NCBI GenBank assembly: GCA_963969365.1
Contig: OZ017751.1
Coordinates: 3,224,001 to 3,288,000 of the forward strand
Source: Asterochloris sp. CNOR1
Lineage: Eukaryota; Chlorophyta; Trebouxiophyceae; Trebouxiales; Trebouxiaceae
Direction: 5' to 3'
Length of the DNA: 64,000 nucleotides
In this document: positions 11,401-22,800 of the stretch, one piece after another
Layout: each line of letters opens with the position of its first letter
How positions within the stretch are numbered: position 1 is the stretch's first letter
The notes under the pieces: generated by a model
The model's input: the letters and a program-made list of their open reading frames with translations, nothing else
Databases searched by the model: none
Told to the model about the DNA's origin: nothing
Position numbers and translations under genes: made by a program

Positions 11401-13266
11401 TGAAGAGACTTGTCAGTGCCGCTCTGGCCGCTGCTGTATCCACCAATTGGGGCTTGAAGCAACGAGATACAGGATTGAAGACAAGCAAAAGAACAGGGAG
11501 CCAGCTGCCTTGGACTCTCAACTCTAAACCACCTGCGAGGGGTGTTCTGACGTGATAGCCGCAACTTGCTCAGTAAGGCACAGCAGCCCAGTTCCCAGTG
11601 CTGTGTGGTACCCAGTACAGCAGTGCAGCCAGCCCTATCACACGGAAACCACTGCATTACAGAGTGTGTGCAACCAAGGCTCGCCTGGCTTGGGTGCCCT
11701 CTTAGTCTTGGCAGGCTTCTGCTCCACTGACTCGTCAGCAGAGACGGTCTGCAGAGATGACTCTGACAGTGCACCTGCACAGAGCAGCGGAGCACAGCTG
11801 TCAGCCCAAGACTTGCAACATTGTGTTCAAGGATTATCAAGCCGCGGACGCCTGTCTTGCTGACTGCGGTTGGCTGGGAGGGCAGTCTCAGCTGCTAGTG
11901 GAGCACCAAGCAGCTGCATGAACGAGTTGTAAGCCTCACTGCTCCACGAGGACAGCAACAACAACGCGCAAGCAGGCACTGTTAGTCCTGTTTCTAGCTG
12001 GATAAAACAGTCTTGTGCCTGTCCTGATGTGATTGGGGTACAGACCAAGAACTGAACCAATCGTTCCAAGGGAAGTTGGGCCAAGCAGGGCATACCCACA
12101 CCTCACCAGCAGTGGTGACGCTGTTGTCTCCCTCAACACTCTCGGCCAGCATGGCCTTCTGGCTGCGTGCCCGCTTGCGGCGCTTGGCTGCCGGCGCCTC
12201 CCCTGCTCCATTGCTAGCTTCCAGATGGGGCTGTGGCCCAAGAGCCCCACTCTCTGAAAGCTCTGCTGGCTGTGCCGTGGCAGCAGCAGCAGCTGCCTGT
12301 GCAGGGGGACGCTGCCGTCCCTTGCCTTTGCCCTTGCCCCGCCCCTTGGCTGCAGGCTCAGCCGGCCCTCCGGCACCTGAATCGAACCCGTCAACTGCAG
12401 CCTCAGCGGCGGCAGCTGCCGCCGCCTTGGCTGCTGTGTACCCGCTGCCTCTGCGCTGAAGCAGCCGTCCCATAGGGAAGTCAGGCTCCGCCTGGGCCAC
12501 CTGCTCAGCTGCAGGCTCGTCAATGCCTGCCTCAACAGGAGATGCTGCCGCTGCTTTCGCAGCTGTCTGCTTGGCAGTCAAGCGCTTGGCAGCTGGTTTG
12601 ACGCCATTTGCCTCAGCAGGACCTGCTGCAAGCGTCTTGGATGCTGACCGCTTGCCTGCCCTACGCTTCCCAGGGGCCTCCTCAGGTGCTGCCTCAACAG
12701 GAGCTGCTGCCTCAGCCTTGGCAGCGGCACGACTGCTAGCTGTCCGTTTGGCTGGCGGCCCCTCAGGTGCTGCCTCAACAGGAGCCGTTGCCTCAGAGGG
12801 AGCTGCTGCTGCTGCAGCCTTGGTGGCAATGTGCCCACCCGCCGCCTGCTTGGCAGGGACCTCCTCAGGTGCTGCCTCAACAGGAGCTGTTGCCGTTGCT
12901 GCTTTAGACTGCCTGCTCGCTGTCCGCTTGGGGGCACGCCTGGGTGGCGGGGGCTCTGCCCTCAGAGCAGCTGAGTCAAGCTTCATGGGCTCGCCTGCTT
13001 CTGGAGGTCCTGTACAGCACCGTTGGAACCTTTGGGACACTTAAACAGCCAGCCAGCACCCTTACTGCTTCCCACAAAGCATTGGCAGCGCGGTACCCAG
13101 CACAAGTACAAAGCGTTGGCAGCATAGCTTGCAGCATGCAGCTCAAAGATGAAAATGGCGACCTGCCGTGCATACCTTGCGCTGGCTGTCGCTCAGGCTG
13201 GTGGCGGGATCGCCGCCCGCTGCCAATGACAGGTGCAGAAGGTGCTGCTCCGCCACTGGCTGACAT
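5486..13266 (-). CDS. UVDE: UV damage endonuclease (UVDE/UvsE) with an Ala/Lys-rich N-terminal extension
   Basis: Thirteen exons in transcript order: 13266-13176, 13009-12107, 11774-11685, 11286-11102, 10584-10392, 9845-9769, 9361-9222, 8590-8420, 8076-8028, 7748-7645, 6913-6772, 6391-6311, 5782 to 5486 (stop) or spliced at 5597. All phases agree, giving about 840 residues. The UVDE TIM-barrel fills the last 400 or so: NLGYACLNNTL, DLLPIIQWNYENGVRLFR, RLSSDIFPWGD, LTSHPSEFV, NKINIHIGG, LAIENDDKANMYSVKDLL, FDFHHHKFCTGDW, VHWSESPEDP and DVMVEAKAKEH carry the conserved metal-site His/Glu/Asp residues. The enzyme nicks DNA 5' of pyrimidine dimers and 6-4 products and starts light-independent repair. 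The first 320 or so residues are a low-complexity extension with VEAAPE repeats and basic runs (KGRGKGKGKGRQ, AAKRRKRARSQK) that suggest nuclear import. Two introns use GC donors. No start other than the ATG at 13266 keeps phase. Only the extreme C-terminus is uncertain. Confidence 0.9.
6311..6540 (-). repeat. UVDE exon 12 and its decayed upstream copy
   Basis: The real exon 12 (6391-6311) starts AAGTTTTGCACAGGTGACTGG after CTGCAG. A copy about 100 bp upstream in the transcript (about 6488 downwards) reads TAGTTTTGCATAGGGGCCTGG after CTGCAG, and the flanking intron (GCTG(A/T)C, GCTGTTGCTG(T/C)) is duplicated with it. The copy has lost its frame and begins with a stop. Confidence 0.7.
9221..9222 (-). 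other. GC donor splice site, UVDE intron 7
   Basis: The exon encoding ENGVRLF ends CTCTTCAG and the intron begins GCGAGC. The next exon must start at 8590 to give the conserved UVDE string RLSSDIFPW, and no GT donor in the right phase is nearby. The call is therefore forced by protein homology. Confidence 0.75.
11684..11685 (-). other. GC donor splice site, UVDE intron 3
   Basis: The exon reading ALSESSLQTVSADESVEQKP ends in phase 1 at CCCAAGCCAG and the intron begins GCGAGC, as in intron 7 of the same gene. The next exon (11286) needs a phase 1 partner. The region is low complexity, so support comes from phase only. Confidence 0.5.
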
Positions 13267-14947
13267 GGCGCTTCTCTCTGCCGATGCTGTTCCCAGGCTC
13301 CAGCTTCTGTGCTGAGTGCGCAGATCTGAGCGCGGCAGCACAGGAGATGCCGAAATCCAAGAAGTAGGCTGCATGGCGGCAGGGCACTGGATCAGGTGGC
13401 GCAGCAGGGATGCCACCTGTTGGCTTTGCCTGATGGGAAGGTCTTACCTTGCAGGGCAGGCACCCCTTGTGTGCCAAGGTGGGCCGGCCGGCCACACTTC
13501 GCCACTGCGTGGCCCCTGTGGGCAGGACAAGATGCTGTATCCTTACAAGATGGTCTCTGATGGCTCTAAAGCAAGCCAGATCGCTCGCTGCGAGCTGGCA
13601 TGCGAAATGCTGTTTTGAAGACTGTGAAATGGTTCGAGAATAGCAAATTTCTGTGCTGTCAGCTGTCCGCCAATGTATGTCTGCCAATGTAGGTATGTAT
13701 GACCAAGACCTGCTCGTCCAGAAAAATGTCGGTGTAAGACTCACACATGCAGCACTCTGGCAATGCTAGGAGAAGGCAGCAGAATGGCTCCCTGATCATC
13801 AGAGCAACCAAGAGTAACCTGAAGGCATTTGCTTGCTGAAGCAGTGCATGCTGTGCCTGCACACGCCAAGCTTGGCCTCAGCACAGGCCCAGATGGTGCC
13901 CAGGCGGTGCTGTGCTTATGGGGAAAGGGCTGAGCATACGCCGTCCTTAAGGCTAGCCAGAGGGGTAGCATTCAACACCAGCTGCAGCGGTCACCTCTGG
14001 TATGGGTGCATGGGAGCTCATGGGCTGTCACCCAAGTTCTGGGGTGCAGCATGAGCCTGACCTGCTGTCCAGCCATGTCTGTGAAAGGGCAAGACCCTGC
14101 CTGCATAAGCTGCCACAGCATCCAACAGAACCTGTGAAGCTCTGGGCGTGCCCTGTGAGTCTCACTTCAGAGCATGCCTGCATGGACCAGAAGGAGGGGC
14201 CAGGCATGTCAAACAGATGGCTGTCAGCAGGGACGCCTTGTCCCTAGAGCGGTCAGTAACAGCAGTAAGCTTGGCTGCTTGCATTCGTTCGATGGAAGAT
14301 GGAAGAGCCCCAGCCAGTCAAGCTGATGGCATATGGGCGCCAAGCACCTGTAAAAGCAGTGAAACATATCGAGCCTGACTGCAGGTGCAAAGAATCTAGA
14401 AAGCTGGTTCTCAGTAAGTGTTGACGAGACCATCAAGCCTCAGACACACTGCAGGTAGAAGGCTTGGGGCACATCTCAGATACAAGAGCAGATATAGCAG
14501 CGAGAAGCCATAGGAGGCTAGGATGGCGTTTGAAATGCTCTGCAGAGTTCAAAATTATGGCCCCACAGGCTTTGTTGCGTGGTGCTGCTGGCCCGGGAGC
14601 AGTCTTGCCACCAGCAGAAGGTATAGATTGATTGCGAGTCGCACCTCTACAGTGCAGCAGGGCTTGTGGCAGACGAAAGTGTAGTATTTGGCTCAACTCA
14701 TCAACGGCACATTCTTCTGCAATCCTTGTCAGCACTGGTGGCCACAGCCTTCTGGAGGATCACTCTTGCAGGTGCAGTCAGAAATGCAGGCTGCTGTGAG
14801 CTGCCCACCGTGTTTGCGCATTGGCATTACGAGAGGCAGAAGACATGTCATTGCACACCTCTAGGGGCTGCATCTCACCCTGGCACAGATGACATTGTAG
14901 CTGAGCTTGACTTGAAGTAAACCAAGATGGAATATGTAATAATGATG
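13267..14947. other. Intergenic region with no supported gene
   Basis: This is the 5' flank of the UVDE gene and the 3' flank of the DUF4379 gene. Reading frames on both strands are short, Cys/Ser-rich and lack consistent splice signals. I see no conserved domain. It should contain the UVDE promoter, but I recognise no specific element. Confidence 0.5.
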
Positions 14948-16085
14948 CTACATGGTGTTGCTTGCTGGATGTTTTCTGACAACAATGACAACTTCAAAAA
15001 CTTTCTGATGCCACTGCCTACCATCTGACGCTTTCCAGCATACCTTCTGGTTGGATTGCCAGGTCACGTGATGAGGGGTCAAGCCTCCATTCAACAAAGA
15101 ATCCCACAGGTCTGCTGCCTCTGGGCACTGCACAGCCAGAGAGTTGCAAGCACACACAGCGAGGCCGCAGTGGAAGGGGGATCCAGAGTTACGGTGCACA
15201 CGTTTGTTTGGCGTAGCCTGCCATCTGTGCACCAGGCCCAACTTGCATTCATCCAGTCTCTTCCAGTGCACCTTCCTGTTTGAGCCCAGAGTTATCTGGT
15301 CTGGGTGCCAGCCACATCTCTCATTGGCTTCCCAGTCCCAGTCAGCCAATAGATGTGGGGCTCCACTGCTGATGCTGGGATGCCTTGTCTTCTGGCGGCC
15401 AGCCTCACGCGAACACTGGGGGCATCTAGTCCCCTTCAAGCTCCTATGCATTATCTGAGTGCTCCATCTGTGCCCACAGACGCCACACCTCCACGCTGCT
15501 CTGAAATTGCTATTTGCTGTCACGGTCTCTGGTGTCCTTTCCCCATTGGCCTCCGAGTCCCACTCCGCCGCCACTTCTGGGTGGTTGTGGGCCAGATCAT
15601 TGCAGGGGCAAACTGCATTGCCACTGTCGTAAGGGCAGCTCTTGCCACTTGACCGATTGGTGACTGATGCCAGCCACCTGTGCGGCTGCCCAGTCTTGCA
15701 CATGCCGCTCCTCCACCAGGCCTTCCTCCCACTACGAGGAGTGATGATGATGCTGCCCAGGTGGGCGTTGGCCTGATGGTCCCACTCCTGTTGCAGGTGT
15801 GGAGCCAGTCTGATGATATTGGGACCGATCTGGTCCTCAGACTTGCCTGCAAACATAGCAATTGTTGTGCTGCTGTGGCTTACACCAGGAAAGATCCGGT
15901 ATGACAGGTTGCTGCACCAGGTAGGCATGCTCACCTTGAGGTCTTTGAGTGGCCTTGCCCAGTGTGGCTGTCAGGTGGAGCCTCCTGTGCAGCCTTGTCA
16001 GCTTTGGTGTCAGGTGCCACATGCATGATCGTGGCACTACAGCTGTAGTCTGGTAGCTCCAGGATGGACGACTGTGTTTAAGCAT
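14948..16085 (-). CDS. DUF4379 / zinc-ribbon (treble-clef) repeat protein with a basic N-terminal presequence
   Basis: Two exons, 16085-15935 and 15846-14948, joined in phase 1 across GTGAGC...TTTGCAG, give 349 residues. From residue 50 or so come four repeats of the probable zinc-ribbon domain PF14311: an LAP/LAH/GAP/LAV start, then EWD/DWD/LWD, a conserved Asn, a PxxVT/IT turn, S-N-x-K/R, a W, and W(R/H/L) before Cys-x2-Cys pairs. Repeat 2 is the cleanest (RCGVCGHRW and CPQC). Repeats 1 and 3 have lost some Cys, and repeat 4 has no second Cys pair. The domain's role is not established; it is common in large DNA viruses and some protists and may bind nucleic acid. The first 50 residues have many Arg, Lys, Ser and Thr and no Asp or Glu, as in mitochondrial or plastid targeting peptides. 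If that exon were wrong, the protein could start at 15928. Confidence 0.8.
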
Positions 16086-16565
16086 GCTTCAGTCTTATGA
16101 TTTCTGAGGAGGGCAGCATGGAACCACAGCTGTGGGCAACTGTGGGACCCATGCACAGCCCATTTAGGCGCCTCTGGCCCCTTTCCACTCTGTGCTGATC
16201 ACCCAAATCAGGAAGTACACAGTGGCTACAGCAGGAACTCCGGTTGTGCCCAGAGAGGCCACAACTCCAGGCTGCCTTGATGTAGCTGCCTGGCGTCACA
16301 GTCTCTCTGTTTTCAGTGCCATCCCAGTCCCACTCTCTGCTGCCACTTGTGAGTGGTTGTGGGCAGGTCATCACAGCGGCACACTGATCTGCCAAGCGGT
16401 CAAGGGGTGACGGTTGCCGTATGTCCGTGTGCAGATTGGTGCTTGCCAGCTGTGCGGCTGCCGTTCCTTGCAGATGCCACGGGCCAGCAGCCCTCTAAGC
16501 CTCAGTCACATGATGCTGGCTGGGACCATCATCAGCTCCTTGCCACACTGCTTGAGGAGGGAGAC
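16086..16565 (-). pseudogene. Decayed tandem copy of the DUF4379 repeats 1-2
   Basis: Minus-strand sequence here matches the intact gene block by block. GGCAGCCGCACAG(G/C)TGGC (16455 region) pairs with the end of repeat 1. CCCACAACCAC followed by an AAGTGGC-type block and GAGTGGGACT (16365-16320) pairs with repeat 2. AGCCTGGAGTTGTGGCCTCT (16280 region) pairs with its RCGVCG coding part. Stops and indels interrupt every frame, so no full repeat can be translated. The order and strand match the gene next door, so a tandem duplication followed by decay is the simplest reading. It may date from before much of the intact gene's own divergence, as the copies differ at about a third of positions. 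Confidence 0.7.
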
Positions 16566-16872
16566 TTGAAGCACACATGTGCCTTGGAGAGATGCCTGCC
16601 TTACCGATGGTCATCTGTATGACTAGACATGTCCTTCCGTCTATGCCAGCAACTTCGAAGACAGGTTTGGTCTACAGAGGGAGCACTGGGGTGGGAGACT
16701 GCGCAGCAGTGGGATGGCAGTAACATAGAGTATCATTGAGCTTGAGCTTCAGGTATCTGCCAGGCAGTGTTTCCTGTTTGCTCTAGCGACATCCAGATTT
16801 GAGCACGCAATCTGGCACACTGGACACTTCCTGAGCAGCACTGTCGTTTGCATACTGTTGCTGACTTGCAAG
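16566..16872. other. Short spacer with no feature seen
   Basis: About 300 bp between the decayed DUF4379 copy and the stop codon of the next minus-strand gene. It would hold that gene's 3' untranslated region. No repeat or open frame of note. Confidence 0.4.
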
Positions 16873-19800
16873 TCAGCTGAAGGCCTCCACGGGCCCTGGA
16901 TCTGCCTGTGTAGCTGCATGCTGGGCGCTGGCAAAGCAGTGGTTGGCCTTAAGGGCAAGGGCGTGCAGATCTTCAAAATCTGGGGGACGACAGGTCTTCT
17001 GCTCTGTCGCCCTCCATGACCCAATGTGGTAATCTCTCACTGCATTGTATTGACACTGGCAGCCTGCAGCAGCATATGAATGCATGTCTGAGCAACTGGT
17101 GCTAAATGAGGAGAGGGAAGTATCACAGCTCAAGCATTGCTGAGAGCTCAGGCACGTGTGACCGGACTGCAGCTTGCATGCATGTACAGCCTGTGCCTGC
17201 GCAGGTGCACCTGGAGAGAGGCTTTGACTTGGGCAGCAAAAGGGTTGCTGGACCCCTGAACATGCTTGCGGGGGCTCCGTGACCCGCCCCCGCGCAGCGG
17301 GCGACTTTGGCTGTCGGGGCGCTCATAGAGGCCGGTGTGGGGCTCAAACTGCGGCGGCATCATGGCAGGAGCTGGTGCTGGCTGCGCCATGACTGGCGGG
17401 CCGAAACTGTGATGCTGCTGCTGCTGCGGGGCGAGGGGCTGCTGCAGGTAGGGCGGCGGGTGGAAGCTGGCTGGAAGCATCTGGGGTGGGTACCAGAAGT
17501 TGGGCCCTGCAGGGGCAGTGCATGGCTTTTTTGGATATCTTGGTGCTGGACATGCCATCTGGGCTGAGCCTCAGCCAATTGAGACAGCGTCGCAGTCGCT
17601 GCTTGTCAGCTGAGATGCCGTCAGAGTGGTGCAGCAGAATCCGTGCTTGGGCGTTGCATCTCAGGAGAGGTGCATGTTCATGTGCTTGCTAGCAGAGACG
17701 GCAAGACAACAGCTGCTTTGCTGTCAAGCATTGAGGAGGCTCAAGCAGGAGCTCGCATGCCAAAGAACATGTCTGGACAGATTCTGAGGAGTGCACTGCA
17801 ATCTGCTGTGCTATTCACGGCCATGCCTGATGGTGCAGGCAAGCTGCAAACGGCCTGGCCTGGCCCGCCCAAGCTGCTGTGGTGTCTGCACGCAGGGCTA
17901 CAAAGCTAGAGAACCCACTTGACAGCAGCACACCCTGCAGCAGCCAGCAGCCTCTGATGACAGCAACTGCACGGAGCAGAGCACAACAGCCAGCCAGCTC
18001 TGACCTGAGGAGGCGGGGTCGCCGTGCATGCCGTCACCAGCAGGGTGAGGGTCCCCATACCCTGGGCCGTACCAGGCCTGGTCCCACTCCCCGGGGTCGG
18101 GGTAGTACCCTCCCCACCACTCATGCCCGGACTGGTCGTACCACTGCTGCTGGGACTGGGCGCCCACAGGGTGCCCCTGCCCCTGCCTGGGGTGCTGCAC
18201 CTGAGCGTGCCTGTGCTGGAAGCGGCCAGGGTGCTGCCGTGGCCCACGCCCAGCAGGAGAGCCAGGCACAGAGTGCTGGGCTGCCGGCTGACGAGGGGCG
18301 CCTGCAGCCATGACAAGGTGTTATGCTGGCCACAACAATGTGTCTGTGGTACGCTTGCATGGTAAGCACCAGGTGGGTGGCTGCCTTGTGTTCTGAAAGG
18401 GACGTCTTTACAAGATGAGAACACCAAGGTCACCTGGCATGCAGTGAGTTTGGTAAGGCTGCGGGTGCTGACGCACAGTCATGTTTGCGAGCCGCAGGAT
18501 GGCGCCAGCCACTCCAGTTCCAGGCAGCACAAGCCGCAAGCTACTTTGTTTCAGGCAAGCACAATTCCAGTCGATGTGTGTCCACCCCAGCATTGTCCGG
18601 CATGGCATCGCTGTGCTGATGTGGGTTGCAAACAAGGGTCTCATCCATGCACGAGCTGTGTCCTTCAAGCAAAAAGCTTGTCAGAAGTTCAGGGAAGAGC
18701 ACTGCCTTTGAGTGTGCAGGATGCAATGCCCTACATGAGCCCCGCCATTGCATACCGCCGCATCTCAGCAAGGCTCAAAGCAGTGATCTTTCCAGACATC
18801 AAGGGGACAGGGCCATCCTCAGGTAGCACACTCCCTGTCTAGCTTGTTAGCCGCTATTTGAGCCTCCTGTCCTGCTCGGAGGCTCCAGGCAGTGGTCATA
18901 TTGACCTAGAGGATGAGATGCATTCACCTTGCACGTCGTCGGGCTCTCTCACTGCTGCTTGAGGCTCCTGCCTGGGGCGGCGCCGCGGCTCAGGCGCAGA
19001 GCCTAGGGCGGGCCACTCCTCCTCAGGTAGGCTCTCTCCACCTGTGCCTGCCTCCTGCGGGGCGCTGCTGCTGCTGGCAGGCTCAGATGGCACAGCTGGA
19101 GGGGCCAGCAGGGGTTGCCCCGGCACTGCACCCTGCTGCTGCTGCTGAGCCTGCACGTTCGCTGCCAGCTTGGCAATCATGTGGCTGGGCATATGCTGGG
19201 CCGCTTGCGAGTGGTCACTGCCTGCAGCTACGCAGAGGGGACAGGGAGTGAAGGCTCTGTCTGGCGCCGACACACTTCAGCTTAGCGTGCGGGATTCCAA
19301 AGATGGCACAAAGCGTCAGCCCATCACACTACCCATCAGAGCCCTGCCCATGTTGCAGTGTGGTGCAGCAGTGAGGTATACAATCACTGGGTCGCTTTGT
19401 CAGCGCGCCAGCTGGGCTGTGTGAAGCAGAGGCTTGGACATTCCCCTTGCTGGGTCAGCAATGTGTCGGTCACAGTCAGTTGCAGCCTCAAGCGAGGCTT
19501 GGGGTTTCTCTTTGCTGGTAGGGCAATGTAAGCCTGGCTGCAGTCACTGCAGGAGCCGTCAGCGCACCTCTGACAGGGTGGGCTCGTGATGGGCTGCTGC
19601 CCCGTGCCTCCTCCTGCACTAGCTGCTGGACCAGGCCGTGCATGTTCTGTGTGGGGTCGCCATGATGGGGTCCCTGCATGGGCCCGTACCCATAGAAGTG
19701 CTGGCCATACCTGGGAGGCATGGCCATCATCTGCTGGTGATGGGAGTGCCACCACATCTGCTGCTGCGACATGCCATCAGGGGGAGGGAAGCCAGGCATG

Positions 19801-22800
19801 GACCCATAGGCCCCCTGCACAGGTGGGTACCTTTCCTCACATCAGCTGTGTGTACAGGTTTGCTGTGCAGCTTGCTGGGCACTACTGACTGTGCTCATGC
19901 TGGTTGCTGCTGTCATGCTAGCAGGAAGCAGCCGTTTGGTTGAGCTACGTGTGCTTTGCAATTGTGCTCCTCAGCTTGCTAGACTGTGCTGCTGCGACAT
20001 GCCAGCTCCTGCTTGAGAGCTACCTGCTGCAAGCGCCTGTAAGATCTTCAATCAGACTTTCAGCCAAGATGTTTGGCAAACACACACGAAGCATCCCACA
20101 TACATGCACAGGCAGTGTCTTGAGCTTACCTGCATGTACATGGCCTGCGACCAACTTGGGTCCTGGCAGAACCCTGCCTCGTCAGGCCCCTGCGGCCTGA
20201 GCAAATATGGGGCCATGTAGCCGCCAGAGTGGACACCGCCATGAGCATGCACAGGCTGCCCCTGCGCTGGCTCCTGACTGCGATGACTTTCCTGGTGTGG
20301 CTGCTCCACAAGGGGCTGAGCATTTTCTGCCGATGCTGGCCCCCTCCCCTGCCCCCCATGCGACACAGGTGGGTAAGCCGCATCTTGCCGCTGCCCGAGC
20401 TCCCCGTCACTCTCTGCTGCAGCTGGCCCAAGGTGAGGTGTAGGTGGCACCAGCATTGTGCCCAGGGGGCCTCCGGCTGTTGCAGCAGCAACAGGGACAG
20501 TGAAGTGCACCGCTGCTGCTGCTGAACCGTGCCCCTGAGCAAAGAGAGCCGGGCCAGCTGGTGGAGCGCCCATCTGCTGCATCTGCGGAGCTGGTGGCGC
20601 TGTGGTTCCTGCCTGCTGCTCTGGTCCCGCCGCAGAGAGGGGCGGCTGGACGAAAGGAGCGTCAGCAGGACATGTGAAGCTGCCAAAGCGCAGCGCTGAG
20701 GGCGCCACCACAGCCCCTGGTGTGGCTCCTCCACTGGCAGCCTGGGCTGGAGCCGGGCCTGCCAGACCTGCATGGGGCTGACTGACCTGCCGTGGCAGAT
20801 GCGCAGGGGTGCTGGCTGGCCCTTGGTGGGATGAGGCCAGGCCCGCAGACATGCCTGACGCCACTGCGACTCCAGAGGGCCCCTGCGCCTGCCCCGCCTG
20901 CTCAAAGCCTGGCGGCGGCCCCGCCTTGGCAGAGCCAGGCCGCTGGCGGGCAGCTGCCTCGCTGGGCACTAGCTGCGTGGCGTCGGCCAGGGCGCTGCTG
21001 CCAGAGAGCACAGCACCTGGCCAGTGCTGCTGCTCAGCCTGGGTCTGAGCGTTGCTGCCGGACTGTGTAGCCCTTGGCAGACTGTGCGGCTGTGGCAGAG
21101 GCTGGTGCGCAGGAGGGAGCAGCGGCCCACCAGAGCTACAGTCTGAAGCTGCAGGTCTAGCTTGGGACGGGGCGCCATGCTCTACAGGGCTCCACTGGTG
21201 AATGTCAACAAGCGCAGAAGTCTCAGCCTGAGCTGGTACATCATGCTCTGCATAGGGAGTGGGCCCAGCAGCAGGGGCAATGATGTGTCCCTGCTGCTGG
21301 CCCCCCTGACGCGACTGTCTCAGAGACTCAGCAGCACCTGCAGCAGGGCCATGCTGCAGGCTTGTGGGGGCCGCATGGACAGCTGTGGGCTCAGTTGTGG
21401 GGGGCAGCTGGCGGCGATACGGTGCCTGCAAGGCTGGAATGGAGCGGTGCTGCGCCCCTTGACGAGGGCCGTCAGCGCCAGGGGTTTGAGGAACCTCATG
21501 TGGGGCTGAAGCTGGGGCTGGCCTCTGAGTCGGCAGCAGCTGAACGGGAATGTATGTCCTCTGCGGCCGGCTCCTGCGTGGGGGACGCTGGGGCAGCTGC
21601 TGCTGAGGGCCTCCTGCAGGCAAGAGGAGGCCAATCCTCAGTCTGCGTCTTTGTCAGACCTCTCAGCAATGTTGAGGCTTGGACTGGCGCAACACAAACT
21701 TGCCACTATATGCCTGGCACATCAGGGGGGGAGCAGCACAATTCTGTGCAATGTTCAAGGCCGTCATGTAGCGCAGCATGCTCCCTGAGGGGATGTCCAG
21801 TCTCAGTCTGCATGTGTCAGAGGCACACCCTTGGACATGATGGGTAGCAGCAGTGGGTCAAACTACCTGACACGCCGCTGGCATCTGATGCGGCGCTGGG
21901 AGAGCCTGAGCGTGGGAGCCCTTCCTGATCCTGCACCTGCTGGACAGGTGGCCGGCGTGCTGCTGCAGGGCCACCTCCCCCGCCCCGCCTCTGCTGCTGG
22001 CCAGCTGGCGCGCTGCCGCTGGGGCCAGCAGCCTCATTCACAGGCTGAGTCAAGCTGGCGGATGCCTCCAGGGCGGGAGATGCGTCCCTCAGCCTGGACG
22101 GCCTGGGTGCTGGCTGCTGCTGTGCAGCCGCAGCTGCACCCTCGGCCCCTCTGTCCACAGATGGGGACTGGCCTCGGCCGCGTGACTGCCCAGCCGAGGC
22201 GGGCCTGGGCGACCTGCTGCGACCTGGAACCTCGATGACCCTGCCCGGCCACAGCTGGCGGGCAGCTGGCGCAGATGAGGTGATTGCCTCGTTGACATCA
22301 GACTGGGGTTGCGGCTGCCCAGCCGGCTGCCGCACGCCCTTGCCGTCCTCCTGAGGCTGCCCGGCTGGTTCGCCCCCAGCATCTTGCAGCTCGAGAGAGG
22401 CCTGCTGCCCCGGACCATGCGCTCCTCCCCTCCTCTGGGCTGAGGCAGGTCGCAGACCCTGCTGTTTGTGCTGCAGCACCATGTCAGGAGGGCCTGCCTC
22501 AGCAGCGTTCATGGCTGCTGGGGCACCGCCTGCGCCCCGCCAAGGGTAGCCCCGCTGGCGGCGCTGCTGCCCTGCAGCCACTCCTGTGCCAGCCTGTGCT
22601 CTCTCAGCAAGCCCACCGACATCCTGGCTGGCCTGGGCTGGGCCAGACTGGTTCAGCTGCAGCCCAAGTGCTGGCTTTGTGCCCGACTGTGCAGCTGAAG
22701 GCACGGTGCCAGCCTCTGCCCCCCCCTCAAGCCGGCTGGCATCCAGGCTGACCGGAGGCGGGCCCCGCCGCTGGCGCTGCTGACGCCGGGGTGGCAGGAC

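Noticed and set aside
12370-12395. tRNA-like T-loop string (GAATCGAACCC)
   Set aside because: It lies inside a UVDE coding exon and no cloverleaf can be built around it.
12523-13044. Long Ala/Ser-rich plus-strand frame (173 codons)
   Set aside because: It is the mirror of the UVDE Ala/Lys-rich exon. The minus frame joins in phase to the UVDE domain; the plus frame joins to nothing.
20660-20720. Second PAM2 motif in the Gln-rich protein (FTCPADAPFVQPPL)
   Set aside because: It shares only the A-P-F-V part and lacks the Leu-Asn core, so it is not a convincing PABP-binding motif.
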